Counted from the first letter of the stretch, positions 23,122-34,908 are shown. The stretch: DNA of 64,000 nucleotides from Desulfosporosinus orientis DSM 765 (GCF_000235605.1 NC_016584.1:918001-982000), one strand, 5' to 3'. Numbers and translations are program-made. The notes: generated by a model from the letters alone, not told the origin.

Positions 23122-23502
23122 ATGTCCAGATGGAAAGTTGTAAGTATAGTACTTATCTTAGGCTTAGGTATTGGTTGTCTGGTACCCGCTGCAACCTTTT
23201 GGTGGGCCAATAAAGCACAAGCTCATTCTTCATTAAATACTTTGGATTTAGAAACATATTCAAAAAAGGTCTCCTCAACGGAGCCTATAACGAAGCAAAT
23301 CTATCATTTTGGATTGGATGGAGGTGTGCTTTCTGTAATCGAAGGGAAACCCGGTGAAAAAGGGAATGTCGTTGTCTCAGGATTAAGTGTGGAATCCTGG
23401 CCTAAGGAAATCATGGATATGGCTCTCAAAGTAGAGTTCTATTCCCTTGACGAAGTCCAGTCCTTTATTGATACTGCAACGGAATCCCTTTGGCTGGAGT
23501 AA
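23122..23502 (+). CDS. BofC C-terminal-domain-like exported protein
   Basis: 126 residues with an N-terminal hydrophobic segment (VVSIVLILGLGIGCLVPAA, about residues 6-24) that anchors or exports it. The remainder resembles the C-terminal domain of BofC, a forespore regulator of the SpoIVB protease (LDGGVLSVIEGKPG, FYSLDEVQSFID). The assignment is tentative. The AGGAGG ribosome site lies within a terminator-like hairpin, so expression from yebC read-through would be limited by folding. Confidence 0.6.
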   Translation: MSRWKVVSIVLILGLGIGCLVPAATFWWANKAQAHSSLNTLDLETYSKKVSSTEPITKQIYHFGLDGGVLSVIEGKPGEKGNVVVSGLSVESWPKEIMDMALKVEFYSLDEVQSFIDTATESLWLE

Positions 23503-23577
23503 ACATAGATTTTTAAAATATAGAAAGGGAATTCTCGTCTTCTGTCGAAATCTATTTAGGATGAAAGGAAGACGAGC

Positions 23578-24075
23578 ATGATTATTCTAGGAATTGACCC
23601 TGGTACAGCTATTATGGGGTATGGCTTAATTGAGCAAAAAGGGAATGATTTGACAGCCCTCGATTATTCCTGTTGGCGTACTCCCGCTCACACGCCCTTA
23701 GCAGAGCGTTTGTTAATGCTATATGAACAAATCAGCCCATATTTGCGCAGCCATACTCCGGATCACGTTGCAGTGGAAGAACTATTTTTTAATCGCAATA
23801 CCACCACAGCTTTATCTGTAGGGCATGCTCGGGGTATTGTTTTGCTGACTTGTGCTCAGCAGGGTATCCCAATTTATGAATACACTCCCTTGCAGGTTAA
23901 ACAGGCCGTTGTAGGCTATGGCAAAGCCGAGAAGAGGCAGGTCCAGCAAATGGTTAGGGGTTTATTGGGATTGGATGATATTCCAAAGCCTGATGATACC
24001 GCAGATGCCCTGGCTCTGGCCATTTGTCATGCCCATAGCTTTCCCCTGAATCAAAAGATGGGGGGATTTCGATGA
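23578..24075 (+). CDS. ruvC: Holliday junction resolvase RuvC
   Basis: 165 residues. Cuts Holliday junctions. The acidic catalytic residues are visible: Asp6 in GIDPGTA, Glu in VEELFF, and the pair in PDDTADALA near residue 139. First gene of ruvCAB; it overlaps ruvA by four bases (ATGA). Confidence 0.97.
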   Translation: MIILGIDPGTAIMGYGLIEQKGNDLTALDYSCWRTPAHTPLAERLLMLYEQISPYLRSHTPDHVAVEELFFNRNTTTALSVGHARGIVLLTCAQQGIPIYEYTPLQVKQAVVGYGKAEKRQVQQMVRGLLGLDDIPKPDDTADALALAICHAHSFPLNQKMGGFR

Positions 24076-24671
24076 TCGGCATGCTGCGGGGAAAAGTGTG
24101 GGAAATCCAAGGCGAGCGTTTGGTGATGGATGTACAAGGCACTGGCTACTTGCTGACTGTGCCCTATGGACTTATATCGAAAGTTCATCCCGGCCAGGAC
24201 CTTGTTCTATACACACATGTGGTCATGCGGGAAGATGATTTGTCTCTTTACGGTTTTTCGACATTTGAGGAGAAGCAACTTTTTCTGCAAATGTTAAGTG
24301 TTTCCGGCATCGGTCCTAAAGCTGCCATAGCCCTGCTTTCCACCTTTGGCGCCGTACAGATTGAAAGTGCTATTGCCAGTGAAAATCTTAATTTATTGAC
24401 AAAAGTTCCCGGAATCGGTAAAAAGACCGCTCAGCGGCTCATTCTTGAACTTAAAGAGAAATTTAGAGGGCATAGTTTGGTATCTAATGAAGGCGGTTCG
24501 TTTTCTGAAACAGCGTCTCAGACTCACTCGGAAGCCCTGGAAACCTTGCTGGCTTTGGGCTTTGGCTTGGAAGAAGGGCGGCAGGCTTTGAGCAGGGCCA
24601 TAAAAGACAGCGGGGAATTAACGACAGAGGAACAAGTAAAGAAGGCGCTGCGTTTTCTCGCCTCAAGCTAG
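24072..24671 (+). CDS. ruvA: Holliday junction branch migration protein RuvA
   Basis: 199 residues. Binds four-way junctions and loads RuvB. OB-fold N-terminus ([12 protein letters not shown]), two helix-hairpin-helix motifs ([11 protein letters not shown] and [15 protein letters not shown]), and a C-terminal domain III (ALLALGF-like, [11 protein letters not shown]) that contacts RuvB. Overlaps ruvC by four bases. Confidence 0.97.
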   Translation: MIGMLRGKVWEIQGERLVMDVQGTGYLLTVPYGLISKVHPGQDLVLYTHVVMREDDLSLYGFSTFEEKQLFLQMLSVSGIGPKAAIALLSTFGAVQIESAIASENLNLLTKVPGIGKKTAQRLILELKEKFRGHSLVSNEGGSFSETASQTHSEALETLLALGFGLEEGRQALSRAIKDSGELTTEEQVKKALRFLASS

Positions 24672-24742
24672 TGCTTAATGGTACTTTTTCATGTGGATAA
24701 GACTTAAATATTTTTTCAGAGGTAATGGATTTTGGATTAAAG

Positions 24743-24775
24743 GTCTCCTAAGTGTGTCATTTGGGAGGCTTTTTT
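24743..24775 (+). terminator. Terminator after ruvA
   Basis: GTCTCCTAA (24743-24751) pairs with TTGGGAGGC (24761-24769) using G-U pairs, followed by six T. It implies that ruvB has its own promoter in the 280-base gap 24672-24950, which holds no ORF. Confidence 0.7.
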
Positions 24776-24950
24776 AAGTCAATAAGAACAGCAATTAAAA
24801 AGAAGGAGATTCAGAGAACCAGAAAGAATTAACATAGTTTGGACACTGGCAGTTGTGGGCTTAAGAAATTCCGGCAGGGACCGGAGGATTTGCAAACAGC
24901 CCTGCTCTGTATTATATTAAATTTCAACGGTAACGAGAGGAGGCTGGAAT

Positions 24951-25976
24951 ATGGCGGAGCGTTTGGTTGCTCCTCAGGAACAACCTGCTGACCGTGAAGG
25001 GGAAGGTCTGCGTCCTCAGCGCTTGAGTGACTACATCGGACAGAGAAAAGTTAAAGATAATTTAAGTGTGTTTATCCAGGCCGCATCGGCCCGGGGAGAA
25101 GCCCTGGATCACGTTTTGTTATACGGACCGCCTGGCCTGGGCAAAACAACTCTCGCCAATATTATTGCGGCAGAAATGGGGGTAAGTGTTCGCACCACAT
25201 CCGGCCCGGCCATAGAGCGTCCAGGGGATTTAGCTGCCATCCTGACGGCTTTGGAGCCCCGGGATGTTCTGTTTATTGACGAAATTCACCGATTAAGCAG
25301 TGCTACGGAAGAAATTCTGTATTCGGCTATGGAAGACGGGTGTCTGGATATTGTGATTGGGAAAGGACCCAGTGCCCGCTCCATCCGCTTGTCCCTGCCC
25401 CCCTTTACGCTGGTGGGGGCCACTACACGGGCGGGTCAGCTAACCTCCCCGCTCCGGGACCGTTTTGGGGTCATAAGTCGTCTGGAATTTTACGAAGTTG
25501 AGGATTTGAAAGAGATTATTCTCAGGACAGCCGGTATCCTGCATTTGCGAATTACCGACGATGGGGCGGAAGAAATTGCCCGGCGCTCCCGGGGAACGCC
25601 CAGGATAGGAAATCGCTTGTTAAAGAGAGTCAGGGATTTTGCTCTGGTATGGGAAGACGGGTCAGTGACTCAGCGTATAGCCAGGGAAGCTTTGAATCGC
25701 TTGGATGTTGATCCTGAGGGATTGGATCAAATCGACCAGAAAGCCTTAAAGACGATCATTCTGACCTTTGCCGGAGGACCTGTGGGTTTGGATACCCTGG
25801 CCGCAACCATCGGAGAAGAGCCGGTGACCTTGGAAGATGTTGTGGAACCTTTTTTGCTGCAAATGGGATTTTTGCAGCGCACTCCCCGGGGAAGAATGGC
25901 AACGGCAAGAGCTTATCAGCATCTAGGATATTCCCTGCCCCAGAGCCGCATGGACAGCGGATTGTTTTCAGAATAA
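24951..25976 (+). CDS. ruvB: Holliday junction branch migration ATPase RuvB
   Basis: 341 residues. AAA+ motor of branch migration. Walker A GPPGLGKT (about residues 63-70), Walker B IDEIHR, sensor 1 GATTRAG, arginine finger region RDRFGV, and a winged-helix C-terminus ([13 protein letters not shown]). GAGGAGG precedes the ATG. Confidence 0.97.
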   Translation: MAERLVAPQEQPADREGEGLRPQRLSDYIGQRKVKDNLSVFIQAASARGEALDHVLLYGPPGLGKTTLANIIAAEMGVSVRTTSGPAIERPGDLAAILTALEPRDVLFIDEIHRLSSATEEILYSAMEDGCLDIVIGKGPSARSIRLSLPPFTLVGATTRAGQLTSPLRDRFGVISRLEFYEVEDLKEIILRTAGILHLRITDDGAEEIARRSRGTPRIGNRLLKRVRDFALVWEDGSVTQRIAREALNRLDVDPEGLDQIDQKALKTIILTFAGGPVGLDTLAATIGEEPVTLEDVVEPFLLQMGFLQRTPRGRMATARAYQHLGYSLPQSRMDSGLFSE

Positions 25977-26073
25977 AGGGTGATGATGCTTTAGAGCATA
26001 GATGCAGAGAAAAAAGGGTAATCTGAGCATAAACAATACTCTCTTACTAAAGCAAGGATAAGGGTGTGACAAC

Positions 26074-27423
26074 ATGCTGCGGATTATGTATCGGTTACCC
26101 TTTCTGTGGATAGGAGCGTTATTCTTCCTGCTGGTGCAGCCAGCACCATGTAATGCAACCATGATTTCCGTTGAATTGGTCTGGAATTTCAGCCAAGCCG
26201 GCTGGGTTCAGATCGATATTCTCAAGGGAGACTATCAGCTGAAGTTTGAAAACACGACCTGCAAATTTCCGGCGGGTTCAGACCTTCAAGTTGGTTGGGG
26301 AGGGTGGACTCCCGTTTTGCGGATCAATCACGACGAGTTTCAAGTTGCCAGCGAATCAGTCATAGAAATCAAAGGGTTAAAGCCCGGCAGTCTTCGGGTC
26401 AAAACTCCCGAGGGAAGTGTCTCCTGTTATCGGGGGGACTTACAACTGAACTGGCAGGAGGGGCGCTGGCGTTTAATCAATCGAGTGGATAGTGAAGACT
26501 ATCTAAAAGGAGTCGTGCCTATTGAAATGAGCAACGAATGGGCTAAAGGCGGCTTGGAAGCCCTTAAAGCTCAGGCTGTTGCTGCCCGGACCTATCTTGT
26601 CAGGCAGACGGAAGGCGGAAAACGAATGATTACGGATTCCCCGGATATTCATCAAGCTTATGCCGGGATGAGTGTGGAAGGTGCCGCTTCAAAGGCAATC
26701 GAGGCAACCCGGGGGGAAATCGTGGTTGATTCTCAAACCAAGGCACCTATTGACGCTCTTTATTCTTCCCATAACGGAGGATATGCTGAGGATGCCAAAA
26801 ACGTCTGGGGAAATCCGGATATCCACAATGTGGCACACCCCGATCCGTATTCTCAAGGGATTGGAGGAGCGGTTAATCATTGGCGTTTTATTGTGTCCGC
26901 GTCTCAATTGGGTTCGGCTTTTGGTGTAGGTCCTGTACAAAGGGTTAAGCTGGACAAGTATCCTTCCGGCAGGGTAAAAAGTGTGGAGATAGAAGATGAA
27001 TTCGGACAGACGGCCATTATTAAAGGAAAGAAATTCGTTCAGGCTTTCTATCCCTTTGGCCAGCCTATTCGCAGGGAAGCCTTTTTAGGGAGTCTTTTTG
27101 AGGCGGAATTTGTTTCTTCGAGTCCGGAACGGTCGGGGCAGGGATATTCTTCCGGAATGGACAGTTCTGATTATGCCGGTTGGTTAAAATATTTTACATC
27201 TTATCAAGAAGATCAAGGCCCCTTATTGTCAAGAATTATAAGCTCGTCCTTAGGTACGGCGGCAAATCCTCAGCCCTTTGGGGTATTTATCTTTGAGGGA
27301 CGGGGCTGGGGCCACGGCGTAGGCATGTCTCAGTGGGGGGCTTATCAGATGGCACAATTAGGGTTTAACTATCAAGATATCTTAGGGTATTATTATAAAC
27401 GTGTCCTGGTTTCAAAGGGATAA
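26074..27423 (+). CDS. spoIID: SpoIID/LytB domain peptidoglycan lytic protein
   Basis: 449 residues. Exported sporulation protein; SpoIID is a lytic transglycosylase that remodels peptidoglycan during engulfment. N-terminal signal segment (FLWIGALFFLLVQPAPCNA). The SpoIID domain shows DYLKGVVPIEM, EALKAQAVAARTY, SSHNGGYAED and the C-terminal GRGWGHGVGMSQWGA. It lies after ruvB and before queA, as in related Clostridia. Whether it is the true engulfment SpoIID or a paralogue cannot be told from this window. Confidence 0.85.
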   Translation: MLRIMYRLPFLWIGALFFLLVQPAPCNATMISVELVWNFSQAGWVQIDILKGDYQLKFENTTCKFPAGSDLQVGWGGWTPVLRINHDEFQVASESVIEIKGLKPGSLRVKTPEGSVSCYRGDLQLNWQEGRWRLINRVDSEDYLKGVVPIEMSNEWAKGGLEALKAQAVAARTYLVRQTEGGKRMITDSPDIHQAYAGMSVEGAASKAIEATRGEIVVDSQTKAPIDALYSSHNGGYAEDAKNVWGNPDIHNVAHPDPYSQGIGGAVNHWRFIVSASQLGSAFGVGPVQRVKLDKYPSGRVKSVEIEDEFGQTAIIKGKKFVQAFYPFGQPIRREAFLGSLFEAEFVSSSPERSGQGYSSGMDSSDYAGWLKYFTSYQEDQGPLLSRIISSSLGTAANPQPFGVFIFEGRGWGHGVGMSQWGAYQMAQLGFNYQDILGYYYKRVLVSKG

Positions 27424-27471
27424 CCGGTCTAATCGGGATACTTAGTTTGTCTGCTGAAGGAGAAGAATAGC

Positions 27472-28494
27472 TTGAATGTCTCGGATTTTGATTTTGAATT
27501 GCCTGAAGAGTTAATCGCTCAGCACCCGGCAGAACCCAGGGATACATCCCGGCTGATGGTTGTGGATCGTAAGAGCGGAGATATTACTCACCATACCTTT
27601 AGAGATTTAAGTTCTTTATTACATAAAGGGGATATCCTGGTTCTTAATAATACCCGGGTTATCCCAGCCCGTTTGATTGGGGAAAAAGAGGGAACTCAAG
27701 TAAAGATTGAAGTTTTGCTCCTTAAAAGGCTTGAACTGGATCTGTGGGAGGCTTTAGTCAAACCGGGCAAGCGTCTCAAGGTTGGGCAAAAGGTAAGCTT
27801 TGGGAACGGGCTATTAATGGGGGAACTCCGGGAAATACTGGATAATGGTAACCGCAAAATTTATTTCCAGTTCTCAGGAGTGTTTGAAACTATTTTGGAT
27901 CAGTTGGGAGAAATGCCCCTCCCGCCTTATATTACCGCTCAATTAGAAGACAGGGAGCGCTATCAGACGGTTTATGCCAAAGAGCAGGGGTCAGTGGCCG
28001 CTCCTACAGCGGGACTGCATTTCACGCCGGAGCTTTTAGAGGAGCTCAGGGAAAAGGGTATAGAGATCGTGGAGATACTTCTTCATGTGGGTTTGGGAAC
28101 TTTTCGCCCCGTTAAAGTTGAGGATATTCGTGAACACACCATGCACTCGGAGTATTATCGTGTTGACCCGGAGGCTGCTCAGCGAATTAATCAAGGAAAG
28201 CAAGAAGGACGCCGTATCATTGCCGTTGGGACAACGGCGGCCAGGACCTTGGAATCAGCCTGTAATCAAGGTAAAGTTATTCCCGGGGAAGGTTGGACGG
28301 ATATTTTTATTTATCCCGGTTATTCCTTTCAGGTTATCGATGCTCTCATAACTAATTTTCATTTTCCCAAGTCTACCCTGGTGATGCTGGTCAGTGCCCT
28401 GGCGGGACGAGAGCTGATTTTAAAAGCCTATGGAATAGCTGTTAAGGAGAAGTATAGGTTCTATAGTTTTGGAGATTCTATGCTGATACTATAA
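27472..28494 (+). CDS. queA: S-adenosylmethionine:tRNA ribosyltransferase-isomerase QueA
   Basis: 340 residues. Transfers and isomerises the ribosyl moiety of SAM to preQ1-tRNA, forming epoxyqueuosine. Conserved [13 protein letters not shown] at the start and the APTAGLHFT and [17 protein letters not shown] motifs. TTG start with AAGGAG upstream. Followed by tgt, the enzyme acting before it in queuosine synthesis. Confidence 0.96.
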   Translation: MNVSDFDFELPEELIAQHPAEPRDTSRLMVVDRKSGDITHHTFRDLSSLLHKGDILVLNNTRVIPARLIGEKEGTQVKIEVLLLKRLELDLWEALVKPGKRLKVGQKVSFGNGLLMGELREILDNGNRKIYFQFSGVFETILDQLGEMPLPPYITAQLEDRERYQTVYAKEQGSVAAPTAGLHFTPELLEELREKGIEIVEILLHVGLGTFRPVKVEDIREHTMHSEYYRVDPEAAQRINQGKQEGRRIIAVGTTAARTLESACNQGKVIPGEGWTDIFIYPGYSFQVIDALITNFHFPKSTLVMLVSALAGRELILKAYGIAVKEKYRFYSFGDSMLIL

Positions 28495-28568
28495 GGTGCC
28501 TGAAATTTAGACGCGGGTTGCGGAGGTGCCTTCAGGAAGATTTTAACATGGCCCGTTGGCACTGCTGA

Positions 28569-29723
<1,155 letters not shown>

Positions 29724-29844
29724 GCAAAGGAATTATTAATGATTAAATAGTTTGTACTGACGTAATGTTTTAGGCAAATTTTGAAGGATTTTTACTTGGA
29801 TATGGTGAATAGCTTTTAGTAGCTAAATAAAGGAGGAATATCAA

Positions 29845-30138
29845 GTGAATCAATCGACCTTAACATTAGTCCTATATTTTGTGGTGTTTTTTGGGATTAT
29901 GTATTTTCTTCTGATCAGACCTCAGCAAAAACAGGCCAAAAAAAGGCAGGCTTTGATCAGCAGTTTGCGGACAAGGGATCAAGTGATAACCACTGGCGGT
30001 ATTTACGGCAAAATTACAAAGGTGAAAGAAGATTCCGTTATAGTACAAGTTGCTGAGAAGGTTGAGATTGAATTTGCCAAAAGTGCAATTGCGAGTGTAG
30101 AGAATCGTGATATTGAGCTTGAAAAAAAGGAAAAGTAG
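29845..30138 (+). CDS. yajC: Preprotein translocase subunit YajC
   Basis: 97 residues: one N-terminal membrane helix (LTLVLYFVVFFGIMYFLLI) followed by RPQQKQAKKRQ and a soluble domain (ITTGGIYGKITKV). Associates with SecDF. GTG start with AAAGGAGG upstream. secDF follow 1.6 kb later, with two other genes between. Confidence 0.95.
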   Translation: MNQSTLTLVLYFVVFFGIMYFLLIRPQQKQAKKRQALISSLRTRDQVITTGGIYGKITKVKEDSVIVQVAEKVEIEFAKSAIASVENRDIELEKKEK

Positions 30139-30256
30139 AAGCGGGTCAAGCTCTTTGAATGAGTGCCTTCTAGGGTAAATTATCGAGAAAAGCAAGTGGC
30201 ACAGACCACTTGCTTTTAAACTTATTTCACATTATGTAAGCGATGAGGTGAACCCT

Positions 30257-31054
30257 TTGCCCTTGGATGGAGACCTAAAAAATGATCCTCAACTTTATGA
30301 AGAGCAGGTAAGAGTCGAGTTGAACCACTGGGTTAGGAAACTATTGCAAAGGCCAGGGTTATTGGAACGCACCTCAAAGGCTTTTCAAACGAAAATTAAT
30401 GAAAAAGTAATTCCTGAAAAGGTTCACGCAGTCATTACTGCAACAGTTAAAGGCCTGTTTAAATCCGTAATTATTGGACTTGAATATATCCCCAATAGTC
30501 CGGCTTTCCATGGAATCGGGCTGGAAGATCGCGATCGAAAGGCGATGAGGCTTTTAACGAAATACAGAAAAATTGCTGCTGCAGAAGGGGCTGGGACCGG
30601 TGCAGGCGGGTTTACCTTATCGATTGCGGATTTTCCGGCCTTAATTGTCATCAAAATGAAATTTCTTTTTGAATTGGCGCACATATATGGTTTTTCCACG
30701 GAAGACTATCGTGAGCGTCTCTTCTTGTTATATGTTTTTCAATTAGCTTTTTCAAGTCAGGAAAAGCGTCCGGAACTATATCATATTATTTCAAATTGGG
30801 ATAAGAACTTACTCAGTTGGCCTGGAGATAAATCGAGCCTTGATCCCATTGACTGGGAACAATTTCAAAGAGAATATCGCGATGCTATTGATTTTCGAAA
30901 AACACTCCAGCTTCTGCCGGGATTAGGTGCTGTAGTAGGAGCTTGGGCGAATTACGGACTGGTGGACGATTTGGGAACAGTGGCTATGAATTGTTATAGA
31001 TTGCGCATTGTAGGAGGGGATAGAGTTGACAAAAGTAACCCTGCAAGAGATTAA
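30257..31054 (+). CDS. EcsC family protein
   Basis: About 265 residues. Resembles the EcsC domain: GLGAVVGAWANYGLVDDLGTVAMN at the C-terminus is characteristic (written here from two shorter pieces, GLGAVVGAWANYG and VDDLGTVAMNCYR). EcsC-like proteins have no settled function. The start is uncertain: GTG at 30248 or TTG at 30257; the TTG is better spaced from GAGGTGA. It overlaps the following HD gene by 29 bases, so they are coupled. Confidence 0.72.
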   Translation: MPLDGDLKNDPQLYEEQVRVELNHWVRKLLQRPGLLERTSKAFQTKINEKVIPEKVHAVITATVKGLFKSVIIGLEYIPNSPAFHGIGLEDRDRKAMRLLTKYRKIAAAEGAGTGAGGFTLSIADFPALIVIKMKFLFELAHIYGFSTEDYRERLFLLYVFQLAFSSQEKRPELYHIISNWDKNLLSWPGDKSSLDPIDWEQFQREYRDAIDFRKTLQLLPGLGAVVGAWANYGLVDDLGTVAMNCYRLRIVGGDRVDKSNPARD

Positions 31055-31688
31055 AGCAGATCCTTATGTACAAGCTTTGATTGATGCCGGAAACCGGCAT
31101 TTAGCAGCTATTGGGTATACCGAACATGGGCTTAGGCATGCAGGATTAGTTTCTCATATTGCCTCAAATATTTTAGAAAAAATGGCGCATCCTGAAAGAG
31201 AGTGCGAACTTGCGGCAATTGCGGGGTATTTGCATGACATTGGTAATGCTGTCAACCGTGTAGCTCATGCACATTCCGGAGCAATTCTTGCAGCTGGAAT
31301 TTTACAACGGCACAATATGCCGCCGGAGGAAATTGCTGTTATTATCGGAGCAATTGGAAATCATGATGAACAGGATGGAAACCCTGTCAACGTTATATCA
31401 GCAGCCCTAATTTTAGCCGATAAATCAGATGTTCATCGTTCGCGTGTACGCAATTCTGATCTGGCAAAGTTTGATATCCATGATCGAGTGAATTATGCAG
31501 TTAAACGTTCTTTCCTTCGAGTTTATCCCAAGGAACGAATCGCTTTGGAACTTATTATTGATACCGACATATGTCCGGTCATGGAGTATTTTGAGATCTT
31601 TCTTATGCGGATGCTTCTTTCGCGTAAAGCTGCAGAGTTTCTGGATACAAAATTTGAATTAAAGATCAATGATGTAAAGTTACTATAA
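31026..31688 (+). CDS. HD-domain phosphohydrolase
   Basis: 220 residues. HD superfamily metal-dependent hydrolase: HGLRHAGLVSHIA, then LHDIGN supplying the HD pair, then H-rich AHAHSGAILA and GNHDE. Substrate unknown; such proteins act on nucleotides or phosphorylated compounds. TTG start with GGAGGGG closely upstream; it overlaps the EcsC-like gene. Located between yajC and secD in several Clostridia. Confidence 0.85.
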   Translation: MTKVTLQEIKADPYVQALIDAGNRHLAAIGYTEHGLRHAGLVSHIASNILEKMAHPERECELAAIAGYLHDIGNAVNRVAHAHSGAILAAGILQRHNMPPEEIAVIIGAIGNHDEQDGNPVNVISAALILADKSDVHRSRVRNSDLAKFDIHDRVNYAVKRSFLRVYPKERIALELIIDTDICPVMEYFEIFLMRMLLSRKAAEFLDTKFELKINDVKLL

Positions 31689-31796
31689 TAATATAACGTC
31701 CATTCCTGCTTCTCATAATTGACATTACAAACTGGAAAGTTTTATAATGAACTTTGGCATGGGCAAGTCCCACCATATTAAAAGGGAGGATAACAG

Positions 31797-33032
31797 ATGA
31801 GACGGGGAAACATCATCAAATTAGTAGCTCTTGTGCTACTTGTTGCGGTAGCTGTCGGGCTATCGTATAAACCCCTTGTGGATCCCACAAAAGGAATCCC
31901 GTTGGGACTTGATCTGCGCGGTGGGGTGCACTTGGTGCTTCAAGCTGAGGAGAATAAAGCAGGCACCCCAATTTCTAAGGATGATATTGATAAAGCAAGA
32001 GCGATCATCGAGAAAAGGGTTAATGATCTTGGGGTCTCGGAACCTATAGTGCAAGCGGATTATGCAAAAAAGAGAGTCGTTGTCGATCTAGCTGGAGTTA
32101 GCGACCCGGACAAGGCTGTTGATATTTTAAAAACAACAGCGAAGTTGACCTTTAGAGATCCTCAGGGAAAAACTCTGCTCCAAGGCGATGATCTAAAAGA
32201 TGCTAAGGCAGGACAAGGTCAAGGCGGAGGATTCGTCGTTAACTTAACCTTTTCCTCAGAAGGGGCTAAGAAGTTTGGTGATATGACTACTAAGTATGTC
32301 GGCCAAAGAATTGGAGTTTATCTAGATGACAAACTATTGACCAATCCAACAGTTAATACTCCGATTCTGAATGGACAAGCAGAGATCACAGGCTATTCAA
32401 CCTTAGAGGATGCTGCTAACCATGCCGTCCTTATGAGGTCAGGTTCCTTGCCTGTGAGTATGACCATTTCGGAAAAACGACAAGTGGGCGCCTCATTAGG
32501 GGTAGACTCTTTAAAGAAAAGTATCTATGCCGGGGCTTATGGTTTGATTTTTATTTTCCTGTTTATGTTGGTTTTCTATCGTTTACCCGGGGTTGTTGCA
32601 GATTTTTCATTGATTGTCTATGCCCTTATTGTTCTTTGGGTTTTTTGGATGTTTAGAGTAGTGCTGACACTTCCGGGCATAGCCGGTTTCATTCTCTCCA
32701 TCGGTATGGCTGTGGATTTTAATATTATTATTTATGAACGTGTAAAAGAAGAAGTACGTGCAGGAAAATCTCTGCGGGCAGGAGTAGAATCAGGGTTTAG
32801 CCGGGCCTTTATCACCGTCATTGACGCTCACGTAACGACTCTTATTGCAGCGATAACACTTTACTATTTTGGAACAGGCTCAATTAAAGGTTTTGCATTG
32901 ACTTTAGGAGTAGGAATTCTCGCCAGCTTATTCACTGCCATCTCTTTCACTCGCCAAGTTTTGCGATGGACTGTGGGAATTAGCCCTAAGATGAATACAG
33001 CTTGGTTTGGCGTTAGGAGGGATGCACAATGA
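31797..33032 (+). CDS. secD: Protein translocase subunit SecD
   Basis: 411 residues. Uses the proton gradient to help proteins exit the Sec channel. N-terminal helix, then the periplasmic-type P1 region (GLDLRGGVHLVLQ), then a six-helix RND domain with GMAVDFNIIIYERVKEE. ATG with GGGAGG upstream. Overlaps secF by four bases. Confidence 0.97.
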   Translation: MRRGNIIKLVALVLLVAVAVGLSYKPLVDPTKGIPLGLDLRGGVHLVLQAEENKAGTPISKDDIDKARAIIEKRVNDLGVSEPIVQADYAKKRVVVDLAGVSDPDKAVDILKTTAKLTFRDPQGKTLLQGDDLKDAKAGQGQGGGFVVNLTFSSEGAKKFGDMTTKYVGQRIGVYLDDKLLTNPTVNTPILNGQAEITGYSTLEDAANHAVLMRSGSLPVSMTISEKRQVGASLGVDSLKKSIYAGAYGLIFIFLFMLVFYRLPGVVADFSLIVYALIVLWVFWMFRVVLTLPGIAGFILSIGMAVDFNIIIYERVKEEVRAGKSLRAGVESGFSRAFITVIDAHVTTLIAAITLYYFGTGSIKGFALTLGVGILASLFTAISFTRQVLRWTVGISPKMNTAWFGVRRDAQ

Positions 33033-33976
33033 AGAGTGGCGGGCATTCAGCGACTTATGAAGAAGTGAAGAAGATACATCGACTTTACTTTAATATTGTA
33101 AATAAGCGATATTGGTGGTTTGCGATCTCTCTATTAGTATTGATTCCGGGAATTATCTCACTGTTTATGCAGGGGCTTAATTTGGGGATTGATTTTAAGG
33201 GCGGAACCATGCTTGATGTGACGTTTAAGAAGCCAGTGACTCAGGCAGCGATTACGGATACGATGAAATCGGTGGGGCTTGAAGGGCCGGTTCAATTATC
33301 TAATGGAAATTCCACAGCATTAATTCGAACAGAAGCTCTAGAAGAAACCAAACGCAATGAATTTCTGACGGCTTTGCAAAAGAAGGTTGGGGACTATGAC
33401 AAGTCTTCTCTTAAAGAAGATAAGGTAGGTCCTGCTATGGGCCAGGAGCTGACAAGAAATGCATTTTATGCTTTGTTAATTGCTATGGGTTTAATGATTG
33501 GCTATATTACCATTCGTTTTCAATTTGTTTTTGCTATTTCGGGAATTATAGCGTTATTGCATGATGTTTTTGTAGTAGTCGGGCTTTTCTCGCTGTTTCA
33601 ATGGGAGATTGACTCCACATTTGTCGCAGCGATCTTAACTGTTTTTGGATATTCAATTAATGACACGGTCATCATTTTTGACCGGATTCGTGAAAATGAA
33701 CTTAGGATGAGGCGTGGCGACAGTTACGAAGATATGGTTGATAAATCTATTTGGCAAACCATGCGGCGTTCCATTAATACAGTTATCACAGTCTTAATCG
33801 CCCTCTTATCGATTTTTGTCTTAGGAGGAGAATCTACGAAGTTATTTTCCCTGGCTATGTTATTGGGTGTATTTAGCGGAGCTTATTCCTCTATTTTCAT
33901 TGCCAGCCAAATACTCGTGGAGATTAAAAAGCGTATGAAGAAACCGCGCAAAGGCAGCAAAGCCGCTCGCGCCTAA
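33029..33976 (+). CDS. secF: Protein translocase subunit SecF
   Basis: 315 residues. Partner of SecD. N-terminal helix, GIDFKGGTMLDV, then the RND membrane domain with GYSINDTVIIFDRIRENE, the family signature. A basic C-terminal tail. Followed by a terminator hairpin. Confidence 0.97.
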   Translation: MKSGGHSATYEEVKKIHRLYFNIVNKRYWWFAISLLVLIPGIISLFMQGLNLGIDFKGGTMLDVTFKKPVTQAAITDTMKSVGLEGPVQLSNGNSTALIRTEALEETKRNEFLTALQKKVGDYDKSSLKEDKVGPAMGQELTRNAFYALLIAMGLMIGYITIRFQFVFAISGIIALLHDVFVVVGLFSLFQWEIDSTFVAAILTVFGYSINDTVIIFDRIRENELRMRRGDSYEDMVDKSIWQTMRRSINTVITVLIALLSIFVLGGESTKLFSLAMLLGVFSGAYSSIFIASQILVEIKKRMKKPRKGSKAARA

Positions 33977-33988
33977 AAATTAGATATT

Positions 33989-34021
33989 AAGGGATCTTGA
34001 GTTTATTCTTGAGGTCCCTTT
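33989..34021 (+). terminator. Terminator after secF
   Basis: AAGGGATC (about 33989) pairs with GGTCCCTT (about 34012-34019), followed by TTTTC. Confidence 0.65.
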
Positions 34022-34059
34022 TCTGATTTGAAATTAAGAGTATCATAAATGGAGGAAGT

Positions 34060-34908
34060 ATGCAGTATAAGCTTATTCGAAGGTTATTATTAGTTTTGGT
34101 TTGCCAACTGATAATTATAGGGGTTAGTGGTTGCCGGGAAGAAAAAAAAGTAAGCCCTGTCTCACAAACAGAAGATGTTTTAACATGCTCTGAACTATCC
34201 CTGTCCAATGAACAAGCAATTATACACAAATCAAGTGTTCTGCCTTTAGAGGTACCGGTTTTATATTATCATTCCATAATGTTTGAAGAGGGAAATGAGG
34301 TTAGAATGCCCCCTGACCAATTTGAGGCTCAAATGGCTTATATGAAAGAAAATAATTATGAGAGTATCACTTTAGATCAGTTATATGAGGCTTTTTTCAA
34401 GGAGGGACTTCTGCCTGCAAAACCCTTTATAATCACCTTTGACGATGGATATGAGGATAATTACACAACGGCTTTTCCTATCTTGGAAAGGCATGGCTTC
34501 AGCGCAGTAGTGTTCATGGTTTCAAGCTATATTGACGGGGATGGTTTTCTGTCTTGGTCACAGCTTAAAGAATTAAGTGCTCATGGGTGGGAAATAGAAG
34601 GACATACCGTTAATCATCCGAATTTATCTCAATTAGATGTTACAAGTGTCTTTAATGAACTTAGTCAATCCAAAGAGTTATTAGAGAGAGGACTTGGTAT
34701 CCCGGTAAATTATCTCGCTTATCCCTATGGAATTCTCAGCCCTGATATTGTTAAGGCAGCGAAAGACGCGGAATATTTGATGGCTTTTACAACCGATCGG
34801 GGTTGGGCTGACCTTGAACTGGATGAATGGCACCTTAAGAGGGTTTATTGCTTTGTCAATATGGGGATCAGTGAATTTTCCCGTCGTCTCAATGACCCGG
34901 ATTATTAA
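34060..34908 (+). CDS. Lipoprotein polysaccharide deacetylase
   Basis: 282 residues. Carbohydrate esterase family 4 (NodB) enzyme, likely removing acetyl groups from peptidoglycan or another surface glycan. A lipoprotein signal ends in the lipobox GVSGC (cysteine about residue 22). The NodB metal site is ITFDDGY with the two aspartates, and HTVNHPNL supplies the two histidines. The stop codon lies inside the long terminator stem. Stands alone between secF and the miniprotein array. Confidence 0.9.
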   Translation: MQYKLIRRLLLVLVCQLIIIGVSGCREEKKVSPVSQTEDVLTCSELSLSNEQAIIHKSSVLPLEVPVLYYHSIMFEEGNEVRMPPDQFEAQMAYMKENNYESITLDQLYEAFFKEGLLPAKPFIITFDDGYEDNYTTAFPILERHGFSAVVFMVSSYIDGDGFLSWSQLKELSAHGWEIEGHTVNHPNLSQLDVTSVFNELSQSKELLERGLGIPVNYLAYPYGILSPDIVKAAKDAEYLMAFTTDRGWADLELDEWHLKRVYCFVNMGISEFSRRLNDPDY

